From NCBI RefSeq assembly GCF_026616205.1, contig NZ_JANHGR010000001.1, positions 1 to 64,000 of the forward strand: a stretch of 64,000 bases of DNA, read 5' to 3'. Source of the stretch: Halolamina litorea (GTDB lineage Archaea > Halobacteriota > Halobacteria > Halobacteriales > Haloferacaceae). A model generated the notes under the pieces. That model saw only the letters and a program-made list of their open reading frames with translations. It did no database searches and was not told where the DNA came from. The translations under genes were made by a program, and so were the position numbers. Shown piece by piece: positions 32,624 through 42,181 of the stretch. Position 1 is the first letter of the stretch. Each line of letters starts with the position of its first letter.

Positions 32624-32669
32624 ATCGCGCTCCCCCGGCTATTTACCGCTCCCACTGGAGCTACCCCTG

Positions 32670-32960
32670 ATGCCCTCCCGAATCAGCGAGATCGTGTTCA
32701 GCGAACCCTCCGGGCGCCTCCACTCGATCGTCATGTTCGTGAGCGCCATCTTCTTCGTCGGGTTCTACGGCTACACCCACGCCGACACCTCGGCGTGGTG
32801 GCTCCTCGTCATGGCGGCCGGGAACGCGCTCTCCGGGGTCGCGGAGTCGCTCCCGTCGGACCGACGGCGCGCGGCCGGCGCCTTCCGGATCGCGGCGGTC
32901 TCGGTGTTTCTCTGTCTGTTGATCGTGATGGTGGTCGCGCCCGACTCCGTCGTCGGGTAG
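32670..32960 (+). CDS. Small integral membrane protein
   Basis: 96 residues with three hydrophobic segments (SIVMFVSAIFFVGFYGY, WWLLVMAAGNALSGVA, IAAVSVFLCLLIVMVVA). TATTTACC around 32640 lies ~27 bases before the ATG. No family recognised. It ends 2 bp before the convergent ncsA stop. Confidence 0.75.
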   Translation: MPSRISEIVFSEPSGRLHSIVMFVSAIFFVGFYGYTHADTSAWWLLVMAAGNALSGVAESLPSDRRRAAGAFRIAAVSVFLCLLIVMVVAPDSVVG

Positions 32961-32962
32961 CC

Positions 32963-33931
32963 TTACACCGCTTCCATCGACGCCAGCAGCCGGCACTTCC
33001 GGCAGACGTCCCCCGACGTCGTCGAGCCACAGCGTTCACACTCGCCCAGAGCGGTCGCCTCGTCGCCGTCGTCGTAGGCGTCGGAGGCCAACTCCGCCAG
33101 CTCCTCGTAGCCCGCCATGATCGAGTGTCGCGTCCCGGGATGGTTCTCCTCCAGTTTGAGGAGCAGTTCCTGAATCTCGCCCCGATACGCCTCGCTGGCG
33201 TGGGGGCACTCGGTGATGTGGGCCGGCAGATCGTTCAGGTGGGCGTACAGCGCCACCTCCTTCTCGGGGATGTCCCGCAGGGGCTTCGCCCGTGGGACGA
33301 ACGCCTCGCTCTCGGCCCGGTCCTCGAAGCCGCCGATGGAGGCGTCGAAGTGTTTGGCGACCTGCTTCACGTCGCCCTCGAGGAAGTTCATCAGCGCCGT
33401 CTGGGCCTCGTCGTCGAGGTTGTGGCCCGTCAGTAGTTTGTCGGCGCCCAACTGCTCGGCGTAGTCCTCCAGCAGGTCACGGCGGAAGACCCCACAGTAG
33501 GCACACGGCGCCATGTTCTCGGGGTCGTCCTCGACCACGTCGTCCATGCGGACGCCGAACTCCTCCTCGTAGCCGACGACCTCGTGGGCGATGTCGAGGT
33601 CGGCGGTGAGTTCCTCGCTCGCCGCCAGCGACTCGTCGCGGTAGCCCTCGATTCCCTCGTGGATCGACAGCGCGACCAACTCGATCCGGGGGTCCTCGCC
33701 GAACGTCTCGGCCAGGATCTCCGTGAGGACGACCGAGTCTTTCCCCCCGGAGAGGCCGATCACCCACGTCTCGGGGTCGTCGGGGGTCGCGTCGGCGCCG
33801 ATGAGGTCGTCCTCGCGGATGCGCCGTCGCACCCGCTTCTCGACGGACCGGGAGAGGTGTCGCTCACAGAGGTGGGCGCCGGAGTAGGCGGCGTGCATCA
33901 CCGCGTCGGCGCCACAGCGGTCGCAGTCCAT
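32963..33931 (-). CDS. ncsA: tRNA 2-thiolation protein NcsA (TtuA/Ncs6 family)
   Basis: 322 residues. N-terminal zinc ribbon (MDCDRCG ... CERH), PP-loop ATPase motif SGGKDS (61-66), central APCAYCG cysteines for the iron-sulfur/catalytic site, TGHNLDDEAQT, and a C-terminal zinc finger (CERCG ... CRKC). It should thiolate the wobble uridine of tRNAs in the cytoplasm, using sulfur activated on a ubiquitin-like SAMP by UbaA, which is encoded at 38033-38848. Confidence 0.93.
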   Translation of the reverse strand: MDCDRCGADAVMHAAYSGAHLCERHLSRSVEKRVRRRIREDDLIGADATPDDPETWVIGLSGGKDSVVLTEILAETFGEDPRIELVALSIHEGIEGYRDESLAASEELTADLDIAHEVVGYEEEFGVRMDDVVEDDPENMAPCAYCGVFRRDLLEDYAEQLGADKLLTGHNLDDEAQTALMNFLEGDVKQVAKHFDASIGGFEDRAESEAFVPRAKPLRDIPEKEVALYAHLNDLPAHITECPHASEAYRGEIQELLLKLEENHPGTRHSIMAGYEELAELASDAYDDGDEATALGECERCGSTTSGDVCRKCRLLASMEAV

Positions 33932-34003
33932 TTGTCGGCGCTAGCCGACCGGCGGGGATACCGGTTTCGCTCGCGGGAGGGCCAACGGGGCTTCGGGGCC
34001 GGC

Positions 34004-36580
34004 CTACCGGAACAGCCCGAGGAACTTGTAGGGTTCCTCGGCGTCGTAGGCCCGGAAGGCGATGCTGTTGAGCAGCACCGAGAAACTGGAGAACGACATC
34101 GCGCCCGCCGCGTAGATCGGCTGGATCAGCGCGAGACTCGCAAGCGGCACCATCGCCGTGTTGTACGCCAGCGCCCAGAAGAGGTTCTGCTTGATCTTCG
34201 AGATCGTCCCCTCCGAGATGCGGATGGCGCGCACGGCGTCCATCGGGTCGCTGCTCATCAGCGTCACGTCGCCGGCCTCGATGGCCACGTCGGTCCCCGA
34301 ACCGATCGCCATGCCGACCGCCGCGGCGGCCAGCGCGGGGGCGTCGTTGACGCCGTCGCCGACCATGCCGACGGTGCCCGATTCGGAGAGTTCCTCGACG
34401 GTCGCGGCCTTCTCCTCGGGCTTGACGCCCGCCCGGACGTTCGCCTCGTCGATGCCGACCTCGCGGGCGACCGCGCGGGCGGTCCGCTCGTTGTCGCCGG
34501 TCAGCATGTGGACCGCCGTACCGCGGTCGTCGAGGGCGCTCACGGCCTGCCGGGCCGACTCCTTGACCTCGTCGGCGACCGCGAGCACGCCGGCGAGCTC
34601 GCCGTCGACGCTCACGAGGACGGCGGTCTTCCCGTCACCCTCCAGTTGCTCGGCGCGGTCGGCGAGCGGGCCTGCCGCCACGTCGTCGCGGGCCAGCAGG
34701 TCGCGGTTGCCGATGACGACGCGCTTGCCCCGGACCGTCGCACGCAGGCCGTGGCCGGGGACGTTCTCGAAGTCCTCGGGGTCCGAGAGTTCGACGCCGC
34801 GCTCCTCGGCGCCGGCGACGATGGCCTCGCCGATGGGGTGTTCGCTGCCGGACTCGGCGCTGGCGGCGAGCGAGAGCAGTTCGGTCTCGTCGCCGGTGTC
34901 GGGCCCAGCGTCCTCGTCCTCGCGGTCAGCCAGCGCACCGCCGTCGGGGCGGGCGTCGTTGCCGACCGCGACCACGTCGGTCAGCGTCATCTCGCCGTGG
35001 GTCAGCGTCCCCGTCTTGTCGAACACCATCGTGTCGATGTTCCGGGTGTGTTCGAGCACGTCGCCGCCCGAGAACAGGATCCCGTTTTTCGCCCCCAGTG
35101 CGGTGCCGACCATCGTCGCCGCGGGCGAAGCCAGCCCCACCGCACAGGGGCAGGCGATGACGACCGCGCTGGTGAACGCGATGATCGCGAACTCGCCGAC
35201 GGCGACGGTGCCGCCGGCGGCCGTCGGGCCGCCCCCGACCATATCGAGGACGGGCAGCGCTCGGGCGACCCCCGCGAGCGTCTCGGGGAACAGGAACCAC
35301 AGCAGCCCCCACAGCAGCGCGTTGGCGATGACCGCCGGGACGAACCGCGCCGACACCCGGTCGGCGAGCCGCTGGATGTCTGGCTGGGTCGCTTGGGCCT
35401 CCTTCACCGTCCGGACGATCTGCCGGAGGGCGGTCTCCTCGCCGACCTTCGTCGCCTCGACCGTCAGCAGGCCGTTCTCGTTGACCGTGCCGCCGACGAC
35501 CTCGTCGCCGGGTGCCTTCTCGACGGGCACGGACTCGCCGGTGACCATCGACTCGTCGACGGCCGACTCGCCGGACTCGACGACGCCGTCGGTCGGGATG
35601 CTCTCGCCGGGCCGGACCTTCAGCCGGTCGCCGGCCTCGACCTCACGCAGGGGCACTTCCTCCTCGCCGTCGTCGGTGATCCGGGTCGCGGTGTCGACCT
35701 CCAGGCTCAGTAGCTCACGGATCGCCGAGGAGGCCTGTGACTTCGAGCGGGCTTCGAGGTAGTTGCCCGCGGTGACGAACAGGAGGATGAACGCCGCGGT
35801 GTCGAAGTAGTGGCCCCCCTCGAGCGCGCCGAACAGCACGGTCGTCGAGTAGAGGAAGGCCGCCGTCGAGCCCATCGCCACGAGCACGTCCATGTTCGCG
35901 CTGCGGTTGTTGACCACCGCGCGGTAGGCGTTCTCGTAGTACTGCTTGCCGACGACCGCCTGCACGATCAGGCCGAGGCCGAACTGGTACCAGAGGTCGT
36001 CGACCCCGAACAGCGAGCCGGGAACGACGTTCGGGAAGAGGTTCCCCCCGACTGCCAGCACCAGGATCGGCACCGAGAGGACCAGCCCGAAGCCGAACAG
36101 CCGGAGCTGTTTGTCGGCCTCGCTCGGGCCGTCATCGCCGTCGTCGTCCTCACCTTGCCGGACCGGCTCGTAGCCGGACTGTTCGATCGCGTCGTACAGC
36201 GTCCGGATATCGACGGTCTCGGGGTTGTACCGGACGATGGCTTCGTCGGTGGCGAAGTTCACCGAGGCGTCGACGACGCCGGGAGTCCGTTCGAGGGCGC
36301 TCCCGACGGCCTCCGAGCAGTTCGCACAGGACATCCCCTGGACGGCGATCGTTCGCTTCTCGATCTCGGGGGTGTAGCCCGAGTCCTCGATGGCATCGAC
36401 GACCGCCGACAGCGAGGTCGTCTCGGGGTCGTACTCGATCGACGCCTCGTCGGTGGCGAAGTTCACCGACGCCGACTCGACGCCCTCGAGCCCGGAGACC
36501 GCGCTCTCGACGGTGTCCGAACAGTTCGCACAGGACATCCCGCGGACGCGGATGTGTTCTTTTCGTGTCTCGTCACTCAT
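34004..36580 (-). CDS. copA: Copper-translocating P-type ATPase
   Basis: 858 residues. Two N-terminal heavy-metal domains each have a CANC site ([22 protein letters not shown]). Then come the P1B membrane helices, the actuator TGES in MVTGESVP, the metal-selecting CPC in [13 protein letters not shown], the phosphorylation site DKTGTLTH, the SEHPIG nucleotide motif and [13 protein letters not shown] plus CxxC domains indicate Cu(I) export. No CopZ or CopY/ArsR-type copper regulator lies beside it. Confidence 0.96.
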   Translation of the reverse strand: MSDETRKEHIRVRGMSCANCSDTVESAVSGLEGVESASVNFATDEASIEYDPETTSLSAVVDAIEDSGYTPEIEKRTIAVQGMSCANCSEAVGSALERTPGVVDASVNFATDEAIVRYNPETVDIRTLYDAIEQSGYEPVRQGEDDDGDDGPSEADKQLRLFGFGLVLSVPILVLAVGGNLFPNVVPGSLFGVDDLWYQFGLGLIVQAVVGKQYYENAYRAVVNNRSANMDVLVAMGSTAAFLYSTTVLFGALEGGHYFDTAAFILLFVTAGNYLEARSKSQASSAIRELLSLEVDTATRITDDGEEEVPLREVEAGDRLKVRPGESIPTDGVVESGESAVDESMVTGESVPVEKAPGDEVVGGTVNENGLLTVEATKVGEETALRQIVRTVKEAQATQPDIQRLADRVSARFVPAVIANALLWGLLWFLFPETLAGVARALPVLDMVGGGPTAAGGTVAVGEFAIIAFTSAVVIACPCAVGLASPAATMVGTALGAKNGILFSGGDVLEHTRNIDTMVFDKTGTLTHGEMTLTDVVAVGNDARPDGGALADREDEDAGPDTGDETELLSLAASAESGSEHPIGEAIVAGAEERGVELSDPEDFENVPGHGLRATVRGKRVVIGNRDLLARDDVAAGPLADRAEQLEGDGKTAVLVSVDGELAGVLAVADEVKESARQAVSALDDRGTAVHMLTGDNERTARAVAREVGIDEANVRAGVKPEEKAATVEELSESGTVGMVGDGVNDAPALAAAAVGMAIGSGTDVAIEAGDVTLMSSDPMDAVRAIRISEGTISKIKQNLFWALAYNTAMVPLASLALIQPIYAAGAMSFSSFSVLLNSIAFRAYDAEEPYKFLGLFR

Positions 36581-36770
36581 TGGTCGTACATAGGGGCTCC
36601 CCGTTCAACGCGGTTTCGCTTACGAGAACGCCGAACGCGGCCGAACGGAGTTTCCGTTCGAAAGCCGGCCGGCCGACGGGACGCCGTCGCCGGCGGTATT
36701 CGGTCGATAACGGGCACTATTGGGCCGTTTCCCGCGGGAGACCCGGCGTTCCCGGAACGCAAGGTCGGTC

Positions 36771-36780
36771 GCTTATAAAG
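36771..36780. promoter_or_regulatory. TATA-like element between copA and tfb
   Basis: GCTTATAAAG is the only strong TATA-like sequence in the 283-bp gap between copA and tfb (36581-36863). Read on the minus strand it would start a copA transcript with a leader of ~170 nt; on the plus strand it would start an unannotated RNA antisense to the tfb 3' end. The sequence alone does not decide. Confidence 0.4.
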
Positions 36781-36863
36781 AGGGCCGATCAGCGGTTGTG
36801 TCGCCGGCGGCCGTCGATCTCGACGGTCGCCCACGCGGTGTCCGGCGGCGCGTCGTCGCCGAC

Positions 36864-37826
36864 TCAGGCCGCGGCCGCGCGGCCGGACTCGGCGGCCTGG
36901 AGGAGTTCCTGGTACCGGTTCCGGATGGTGACTTCGCTCATGTCGGTGGCCGCGCTGACCTCCGACTGCGTGAGCGCGTTGTTCGTCAGCACGCCCGCGG
37001 CGTAGATCGCCGCCGCGGCGAGCCCGACGGGGGACTTGCCCGAGTGGACGTTCTGGCGCTTCGCCGTCTCGAGGAGCTCCCGGGCGCGGCGCTCGGTCTC
37101 GTCGTCGAGTTCGAGTTCGCTGGCGAACCGCGGGAGGTACTCGAGCGGGTCGGCGGGCTGGATCTCGAGTTTGAGCTCCCGGACGATGTAGCGGTAGGCC
37201 CGCTTGAACGTCGCCTGATCGACGCGGGAGACGGCGCTCATCTCGTCGAGGCTTCGGGGGACGTTCCCCATCCGGGCCGCGGCGTGGAGGCTCGCGGTGG
37301 CGATCCCCTCGATCGAGCGGCCGGGGAGCAGGTCCTTGTTCAGCGCCTGTCGGTAGATCACCGACGCGGTCTCACGGACGTTCTCCGGGAGGCCGAGCGC
37401 GGAGGCCATCCGGTCGATCTCACCCAGCGCCTGCTTGAGGTTCCGCTCCTTGTGGTCGCGGGTGCGGAAGCGCTCGTTCCACGTTCGGAGGCGCTGCATC
37501 TTCTCGCGCTGGCTGGCCGAGAGGCTGTTGCCGTAGGCGTCCTTGTTCTGCCAGCCGATGTTGGTCGACAGCCCGTCGTCGTGCATCATCTTCGTCGTTG
37601 GGGCACCGACGCGGGACTTCTGGTCTTTCTCGCCGGCGTCGAACGCACGCCACTCGGGCCCGCGGTCGATCGCGTCCTCGTCGACGACGAGGCCACAGTC
37701 AGCACAGACGGTCTCTGCCTGTGCCTCGTCGGTGTTCAGGGAACCACCGCACTCGGGGCAGTGGTGTTCCTCTTCGGTCTCTGCCCGTTCCACTTCGGTC
37801 TCGCGGTGGGTCGTATTGGTACTCAT
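36864..37826 (-). CDS. tfb: Transcription initiation factor TFB
   Basis: 320 residues. N-terminal zinc ribbon (CPECGGSLNTDEAQAETVC then CADCG), the B-finger/linker region with WRAFDAGEKDQKSRVG and two cyclin-like repeats (residues ~120-310). It recruits RNA polymerase to TBP-bound promoters. Haloarchaea carry several TFBs; which one this is cannot be told. The ATG at 37826 is family-like; a GTG at 37877, exactly ~27 bases from the TATA box, would add 17 residues and would be leaderless. Confidence 0.95.
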   Translation of the reverse strand: MSTNTTHRETEVERAETEEEHHCPECGGSLNTDEAQAETVCADCGLVVDEDAIDRGPEWRAFDAGEKDQKSRVGAPTTKMMHDDGLSTNIGWQNKDAYGNSLSASQREKMQRLRTWNERFRTRDHKERNLKQALGEIDRMASALGLPENVRETASVIYRQALNKDLLPGRSIEGIATASLHAAARMGNVPRSLDEMSAVSRVDQATFKRAYRYIVRELKLEIQPADPLEYLPRFASELELDDETERRARELLETAKRQNVHSGKSPVGLAAAAIYAAGVLTNNALTQSEVSAATDMSEVTIRNRYQELLQAAESGRAAAA

Positions 37827-37888
37827 TGGATTGGGTAAACGACTTCGTCCGACGCCGCTCGCCGGGGTTGTCTTCACTCATGGGTAAG

Positions 37889-37906
37889 GTACTGTACTAT
37901 ATAAAT
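37889..37906 (-). promoter_or_regulatory. tfb promoter: TATA box with adjoining palindrome
   Basis: On the minus strand ATTTATA (37900-37906) is a strong TATA box, predicting a transcript start near 37877. GTACAGTAC (37889-37897), a perfect 4-1-4 inverted repeat, lies just downstream between TATA box and start site, where archaeal repressors usually bind. Confidence 0.55.
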
Positions 37907-38032
37907 CTTGTGCCGGTGTGTGAACCCCACAAACACCCGTATCACGGTTCGAACGGGCTACAAACCGTAGAACCGCTGTAACAAAAGCTTCTTGAGTGCA
38001 CTAACGCTTGGTAAACGTTACCACACGGCCGT

Positions 38033-38848
38033 TCAGTCGCTCGCCACTGCACAGCCATCCGCGTAGTCGACGCCCGCGAGGTCGTCGATGCCGTCGTCGC
38101 CACAGACTGGGCAGTCGGGGTTCTGTCGGTAGGGGACAGTCTCGAAGGAGAGCTCCCGGGCGTCGTAGAACAGCAGCCGCCCCGAGAGCGTCTCACCCAG
38201 CCCGAGCAGCACTTTCACGGCTTCAGTGGCCTGCAGGCAGCCGACGGTCCCCGGGAGCACGCCGAGGACGCCGGTCGTCGCACAGTCCGGGACCGTGCCG
38301 GGTTCGGGTGCCTCGGGGAACAGACAGCGGTAGCAGGGGCCGTCGGGGGTGAGGGTCGTCACCTGCCCCTCGAACTTGTAGATCGCCCCGTGACAGAGCG
38401 GGACGCCCTCGATCCGGCAGGCGTCGTTGAGCATGTACCGCGTGGGGAAGTTGTCGGTGCAGTCGACGACCACGTCGTAGTCGGCGACCAGTTTGCGGGC
38501 CTCCTCGGGGGCGATCCGGCGCTGCATGGCTTCGACGTCCACGTCGGGGTTGAGGTCGGCGACGAACTCCGCGGCGCTTTCCGCTTTCGCCCGCCCCACG
38601 TCGGCGTCGCGGTGGATGATCTGGCGCTGGAGGTTCGAGCGCTCGACCACGTCGTCGTCGACGATACCGAGCCGTCCCACGCCCGCGGCCGCGAGGTACT
38701 GGATCACCGGCGCGCCGAGGCCCCCGGCGCCGATGACGAGCGCGCTGCCCTCCAGCAGGCGCTTTTGGCCCTCCGGTCCCACGTCGTCGAGGATGATGTG
38801 CCGGGAGTAGCGGTCCAACTGCGTCGCGTCCAGCGAGAGGTCGGTCAT
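38033..38848 (-). CDS. ubaA: E1-like activating enzyme UbaA (ThiF/MoeB/HesA family)
   Basis: 271 residues. ATP-binding GAGGLG (40-45), ERSNLQRQ arginine finger, VDCTDNF, the zinc pairs CYRC and CPVC, and the catalytic Cys in VPDCATTGVLG. It adenylates the C-termini of SAMP/ThiS-like proteins for tRNA thiolation, molybdopterin synthesis and sampylation in haloarchaea. The ATG at 38848 follows family length; its upstream open frame is not real. Confidence 0.93.
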   Translation of the reverse strand: MTDLSLDATQLDRYSRHIILDDVGPEGQKRLLEGSALVIGAGGLGAPVIQYLAAAGVGRLGIVDDDVVERSNLQRQIIHRDADVGRAKAESAAEFVADLNPDVDVEAMQRRIAPEEARKLVADYDVVVDCTDNFPTRYMLNDACRIEGVPLCHGAIYKFEGQVTTLTPDGPCYRCLFPEAPEPGTVPDCATTGVLGVLPGTVGCLQATEAVKVLLGLGETLSGRLLFYDARELSFETVPYRQNPDCPVCGDDGIDDLAGVDYADGCAVASD

Positions 38849-38962
38849 ACGCCGTGTACGGGTCCGGTCGGGGTTAAGCGCACGGACGGCGGCGTTCGGG
38901 CCGGGCCATCCGCGTCGTGCCACCGCCGTAGCGCCCTTCCCTCCGCCGCCCCTCGGTCGGGT

Positions 38963-39970
38963 ATGGTCACGACAGAACGCTACTTCCTCGCTGAGCGACC
39001 CCAAGGTCGGCCCGACGACGACACCTTCGACCGCCGAACGGTCGAACTCGACGACCCCGGCGCCGGCGAGGTGCTCGTGAAGATCAGCTATCTCTCGGTC
39101 GACCCCTACATGCGCGGCCGGATGGCCGCCGGCGAGTCTTACGCCGACCCGTGGGGGGTCGACGAACCGCTCGAAGGCGCCGCTGTCGGCGAAGTCGTCG
39201 ACGAGGCCGGCACGGAGTTCGAGGCCGGCGACACCGTCGTCGGCAACATGTCCTGGTCGGAGTACCACATCGCCGACGCCGCCGGCCTCCAGCGCATCGA
39301 GACCGGCGCACTCCCCGTCTCAACGGCGCTGGGCGTGCTCGGAATGCCCGGCCGCACGGCCTACTTCGGCACGCGTGAGGTCCTCGAACCGAAAGCGGGC
39401 GACACCGTCGTCGTCAGCGCCGCCGCGGGCGCGGTCGGTTCGGTCGTCGGCCAGCTCGCGAAGCTACAGGGTGCAACGGTCGTCGGCTTCGCCGGCAGCG
39501 ACGAGAAGTGCGAGGTCGTCGAGGAGGAGTTCGGCTTCGACGCCTGTATCAACTACAAATCGACCGACGACTACGTCGAGGCGCTCGCCGAAGCCGCCCC
39601 GGAAGGCGTCGACGGCTACTTCGACAACGTCGGCGGCCCGATCACCGACGCCGTGTTCACGCACCTGAACGTCGACGCCACCGTCGCGGTCTGTGGGCAG
39701 ATCGCGCTCTACAACGCCGAGGAGATGCCCACCGGCCCCCGAAAGCTCGGGAAGGTCATCGAGACCCGTGCGACCGTCGAGGGGCTGCTCGTCGGCGACT
39801 TCGCACCGCGGTTCGAGGAGGCCAGCGCCGACCTCGCCGAGTGGGTCGCCGCCGGCGACATTCAGTACCGCGAGAGCGTCGTCGAGGGGATCGAGAACGC
39901 CCCCGACGCCTTCCTCGGACTGTTCGAGGGCGAGAACATCGGGAAGCAGGTCGTGAAAGTCAGCGACTGA
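38963..39970 (+). CDS. NADP-dependent MDR oxidoreductase (zinc-independent quinone/alkenal reductase type)
   Basis: 335 residues. The N-terminus has SVDPYMRGRM, typical of the leukotriene B4 12-hydroxydehydrogenase/YncB group, then the Rossmann motif VSAAAGAVGSVVGQLAKL and the FDNVGG element. No zinc-binding residues are apparent. It probably reduces alpha,beta-unsaturated carbonyls in the cytoplasm. It is divergent from ubaA. Confidence 0.92.
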   Translation: MVTTERYFLAERPQGRPDDDTFDRRTVELDDPGAGEVLVKISYLSVDPYMRGRMAAGESYADPWGVDEPLEGAAVGEVVDEAGTEFEAGDTVVGNMSWSEYHIADAAGLQRIETGALPVSTALGVLGMPGRTAYFGTREVLEPKAGDTVVVSAAAGAVGSVVGQLAKLQGATVVGFAGSDEKCEVVEEEFGFDACINYKSTDDYVEALAEAAPEGVDGYFDNVGGPITDAVFTHLNVDATVAVCGQIALYNAEEMPTGPRKLGKVIETRATVEGLLVGDFAPRFEEASADLAEWVAAGDIQYRESVVEGIENAPDAFLGLFEGENIGKQVVKVSD

Positions 39971-39971
39971 T

Positions 39972-40151
39972 TCAGCTCCCGAGTCGGTCGTAGAGCACGA
40001 GCGCGACGCCCCCGACCATCGTTCCTGCCGCGAGTGCGAGTACGGTGCCCAGCAGCGGGTCTGTGACCGTCGTGCTGGCGACCCCGGCACCGACGGCACC
40101 ACCTGCCCCGCCGCCGATCGCTGCCGCGGACGCGCTGTCGGTCTCGCTCAT
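39972..40151 (-). CDS. Small membrane protein of 59 residues
   Basis: The frame begins MSETDSASAAAIGGGAGGAV, has one clear membrane segment (LLGTVLALAAGTMVGGVALV) and ends LYDRLGS, leaving two bases after the MDR stop. Codon use is typical of neighbouring genes (G/C in third positions), which supports a real gene despite its size. Function unknown. Confidence 0.6.
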   Translation of the reverse strand: MSETDSASAAAIGGGAGGAVGAGVASTTVTDPLLGTVLALAAGTMVGGVALVLYDRLGS

Positions 40152-40257
40152 ACTGGCGGCGTTCGGAACGCGGGCACAAAACGGCGACGCAGTAGCTGTC
40201 GAACGTGAATAACGGAGAAACGATCTGTGTCTACACGATCACGGCATCGGCCCCGCC

Positions 40258-40342
40258 GCCGCGCGACGGATCGCGCGGCAGTTCGCGCGCCGTCACCAGA
40301 ACTCAGAGATCTCTGGTTGGCTAACGGGAGCTTCGCTCCCGT
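40258..40342. repeat. Palindromic REP-like element downstream of rpl15e
   Basis: Three palindromes follow each other: GCCGCGCGA/TCGCGCGGC (40258-40266, 40271-40279), CAGAGATCTCTG (40304-40315, flanked by ACCAGA and TCTGGT), and ACGGGAGC/GCTCCCGT with loop TTC (40324-40331, 40335-40342). The last may terminate the rpl15e transcript. Motifs recur at 24804-24849 and 26471-26491. Confidence 0.55.
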
Positions 40343-40356
40343 GAACGTGATCGGTG

Positions 40357-40947
40357 TTACTTGCCGCCGCGGTTGCCCGCCGCGATGCTCGGGCGGACCT
40401 TCTCGGCACCCTTGCCGCGGGTGCGAAGCCCACGGTTGGACCTGCCGGCGTTGGTCAGGCCGCGGAACGCGCGGCCGGTGTGGGAGTCGTCGCAGATCCA
40501 GTTGAGGTCGTCGTCGTTCTGGATCGCGGCGTGTTCGGGGTCCACGAGGATGGCCTCGAACCACTTCTGCGAGCCGTCCTCACCGACCCAGTAGGAGTTC
40601 ATCACGCGGAGGTTGGGGTACTTCCGGGATGCGCGCTCCTCACCGATGCGCTGGATGGAGGTCCGGCGACCGATGCGGTTGACGCCCTGTCGCTTCGAAC
40701 GCCGGCCGGCCTTGTGTCGGCGCTTCCGGGCCCCGCCCTTGCGGACGGCGACGCGGACCACGACGATGCCCTGCTTGGCCTTGTAGCCGAGTTCGCGGGC
40801 CTTGTCGAGGCGGGTCGGGCGCTCGATGCGCTCGATGGCGCCCTGGGTGCGCCACTCCTGCTTTCGCTGCCACTGGAGCTCGGCGAGCTTGCCGTCGCCC
40901 GGCTCCTTCCACGCGTCCTTGATGTGGGAGTAGAAACTTCGTGCCAT
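40357..40947 (-). CDS. rpl15e: 50S ribosomal protein L15e
   Basis: 196 residues, the standard length. It starts [16 protein letters not shown], contains the basic [20 protein letters not shown] segment and the conserved [19 protein letters not shown] and [18 protein letters not shown]. It is a structural protein of the large subunit found only in archaea and eukaryotes. The ATG at 40947 gives the conserved start. Confidence 0.97.
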   Translation of the reverse strand: MARSFYSHIKDAWKEPGDGKLAELQWQRKQEWRTQGAIERIERPTRLDKARELGYKAKQGIVVVRVAVRKGGARKRRHKAGRRSKRQGVNRIGRRTSIQRIGEERASRKYPNLRVMNSYWVGEDGSQKWFEAILVDPEHAAIQNDDDLNWICDDSHTGRAFRGLTNAGRSNRGLRTRGKGAEKVRPSIAAGNRGGK

Positions 40948-41197
40948 TGTCTTGGGTTGCGGGCGCTTGCGATTCAGTCGGGGCGGCGACGTCGCCGGCT
41001 CCGACCACATTTCGTCCCGAGCTATCGGGTGCCCACTGGCGTCCCGTCGACCAGCGAGTTAGCCGTGGATACTCACGATTCGGTGGTAAGGGTTTCGAAG
41101 GGACGCAGGGGTGTGGGTCCGTGTATCAGGGTCTCAGGCGAACCGGGGCCGTCGACGCCACACCCACGGACGAACGCGGAAAAACGGGGAACCCGAT

Positions 41198-42133
41198 CTA
41201 GACGTACGTGAACCACTCCTCGTGGTCGTCGGTGCGACGCTCCACGAGGTCGAAGAACGCGGTCTGCAGTTCCTCGGTGATCGGGCCGCGGCCGCCGTTA
41301 CCGATCTCGACGTTGTCGACCTGCTTGATCGGCGTGACCTCAGCGGCCGAACCGGTGAAGAACAGTTCGTCGGCGGTGTTGAGTTCGCCACGCGAGATGC
41401 TCACGTTGTCGTGGACCTCGTAGCCGCGCTCCTCGGCCAGCGTGATCACCGTATCCCGGGTGATGCCGTCGAGGATCGACTCGCTCAGGCCGGGCGTGTA
41501 GAGTTCGCCGTCGCGCACGAGGAAGATGTTCTCGCCGGGCCCCTCCGCGACGTTGCCCTCCTTGTTCAGGACGATGGCCTCGGTGTAGCCGTGGCGGCGG
41601 GCTTCCTCGCCGGCCAGCAGACTGTTGACGTACAGCCCGGTGGTCTTGGCGTTGGTCGGGATCTGGCTGGAGGCGTGCTTGCGCCACGAGGAGACCTTCA
41701 CCTCGATCCCGTTCTCCAGTGCGTCGTCGCCGAGGTAGGCGCCCCACGGCCACGCCGCGACCGTCACGTCGGTCGGGCAGTCGCCGGGCGAGACGCCCAG
41801 CGAGTCGTAGCCGTAGTACGCAAGCGGGCGGACGTACGCCGACTCGAGGTCGTTCCGGCGGATCACTTCCAGCGTCGCCTTGGTGAGTTCCTCCGGCGTG
41901 AAGTCGATCTCCATGTCGTAGGGCTTCGCGGAGTTGTAGAACCGGTCGAGGTGCTCCTCCCAGCGGAAGATGGCGGTACCCTCCTCGGTGTCGTAGGCCC
42001 GGACGCCCTCGAAGATGCCCGTGCCGTAGTGCATCGCGTGGCTGAGAACGTGGACGGTGGCGTCCTCCCAGTCGACGTACTCGCCGTTCATCCAGATCGT
42101 CCCGTCTTCTTCCATCTGCTCGAACGCGCTCAT
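41198..42133 (-). CDS. ilvE: Branched-chain amino acid aminotransferase
   Basis: 311 residues, class IV PLP fold. The PLP lysine is in NAKTTGLYVNSLLAG, and EGPGENIFLVRDGELYTPGL is the class IV signature. It catalyses the last step of Val/Leu/Ile synthesis and the first step of their breakdown. The 250 bp between its stop and rpl15e hold no gene. ribB lies upstream on the same strand with a 48-bp gap. Confidence 0.95.
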   Translation of the reverse strand: MSAFEQMEEDGTIWMNGEYVDWEDATVHVLSHAMHYGTGIFEGVRAYDTEEGTAIFRWEEHLDRFYNSAKPYDMEIDFTPEELTKATLEVIRRNDLESAYVRPLAYYGYDSLGVSPGDCPTDVTVAAWPWGAYLGDDALENGIEVKVSSWRKHASSQIPTNAKTTGLYVNSLLAGEEARRHGYTEAIVLNKEGNVAEGPGENIFLVRDGELYTPGLSESILDGITRDTVITLAEERGYEVHDNVSISRGELNTADELFFTGSAAEVTPIKQVDNVEIGNGGRGPITEELQTAFFDLVERRTDDHEEWFTYV

Positions 42134-42181
42134 GACCCCGAGTGGGACCGGCGGGGTCTTAAATTCGGCAGAAACGGCGGT

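Noticed and set aside
33584-35713. 709-residue frame antisense to ncsA and copA
   Set aside because: Both opposite genes have full catalytic motifs; the antisense frame has none.
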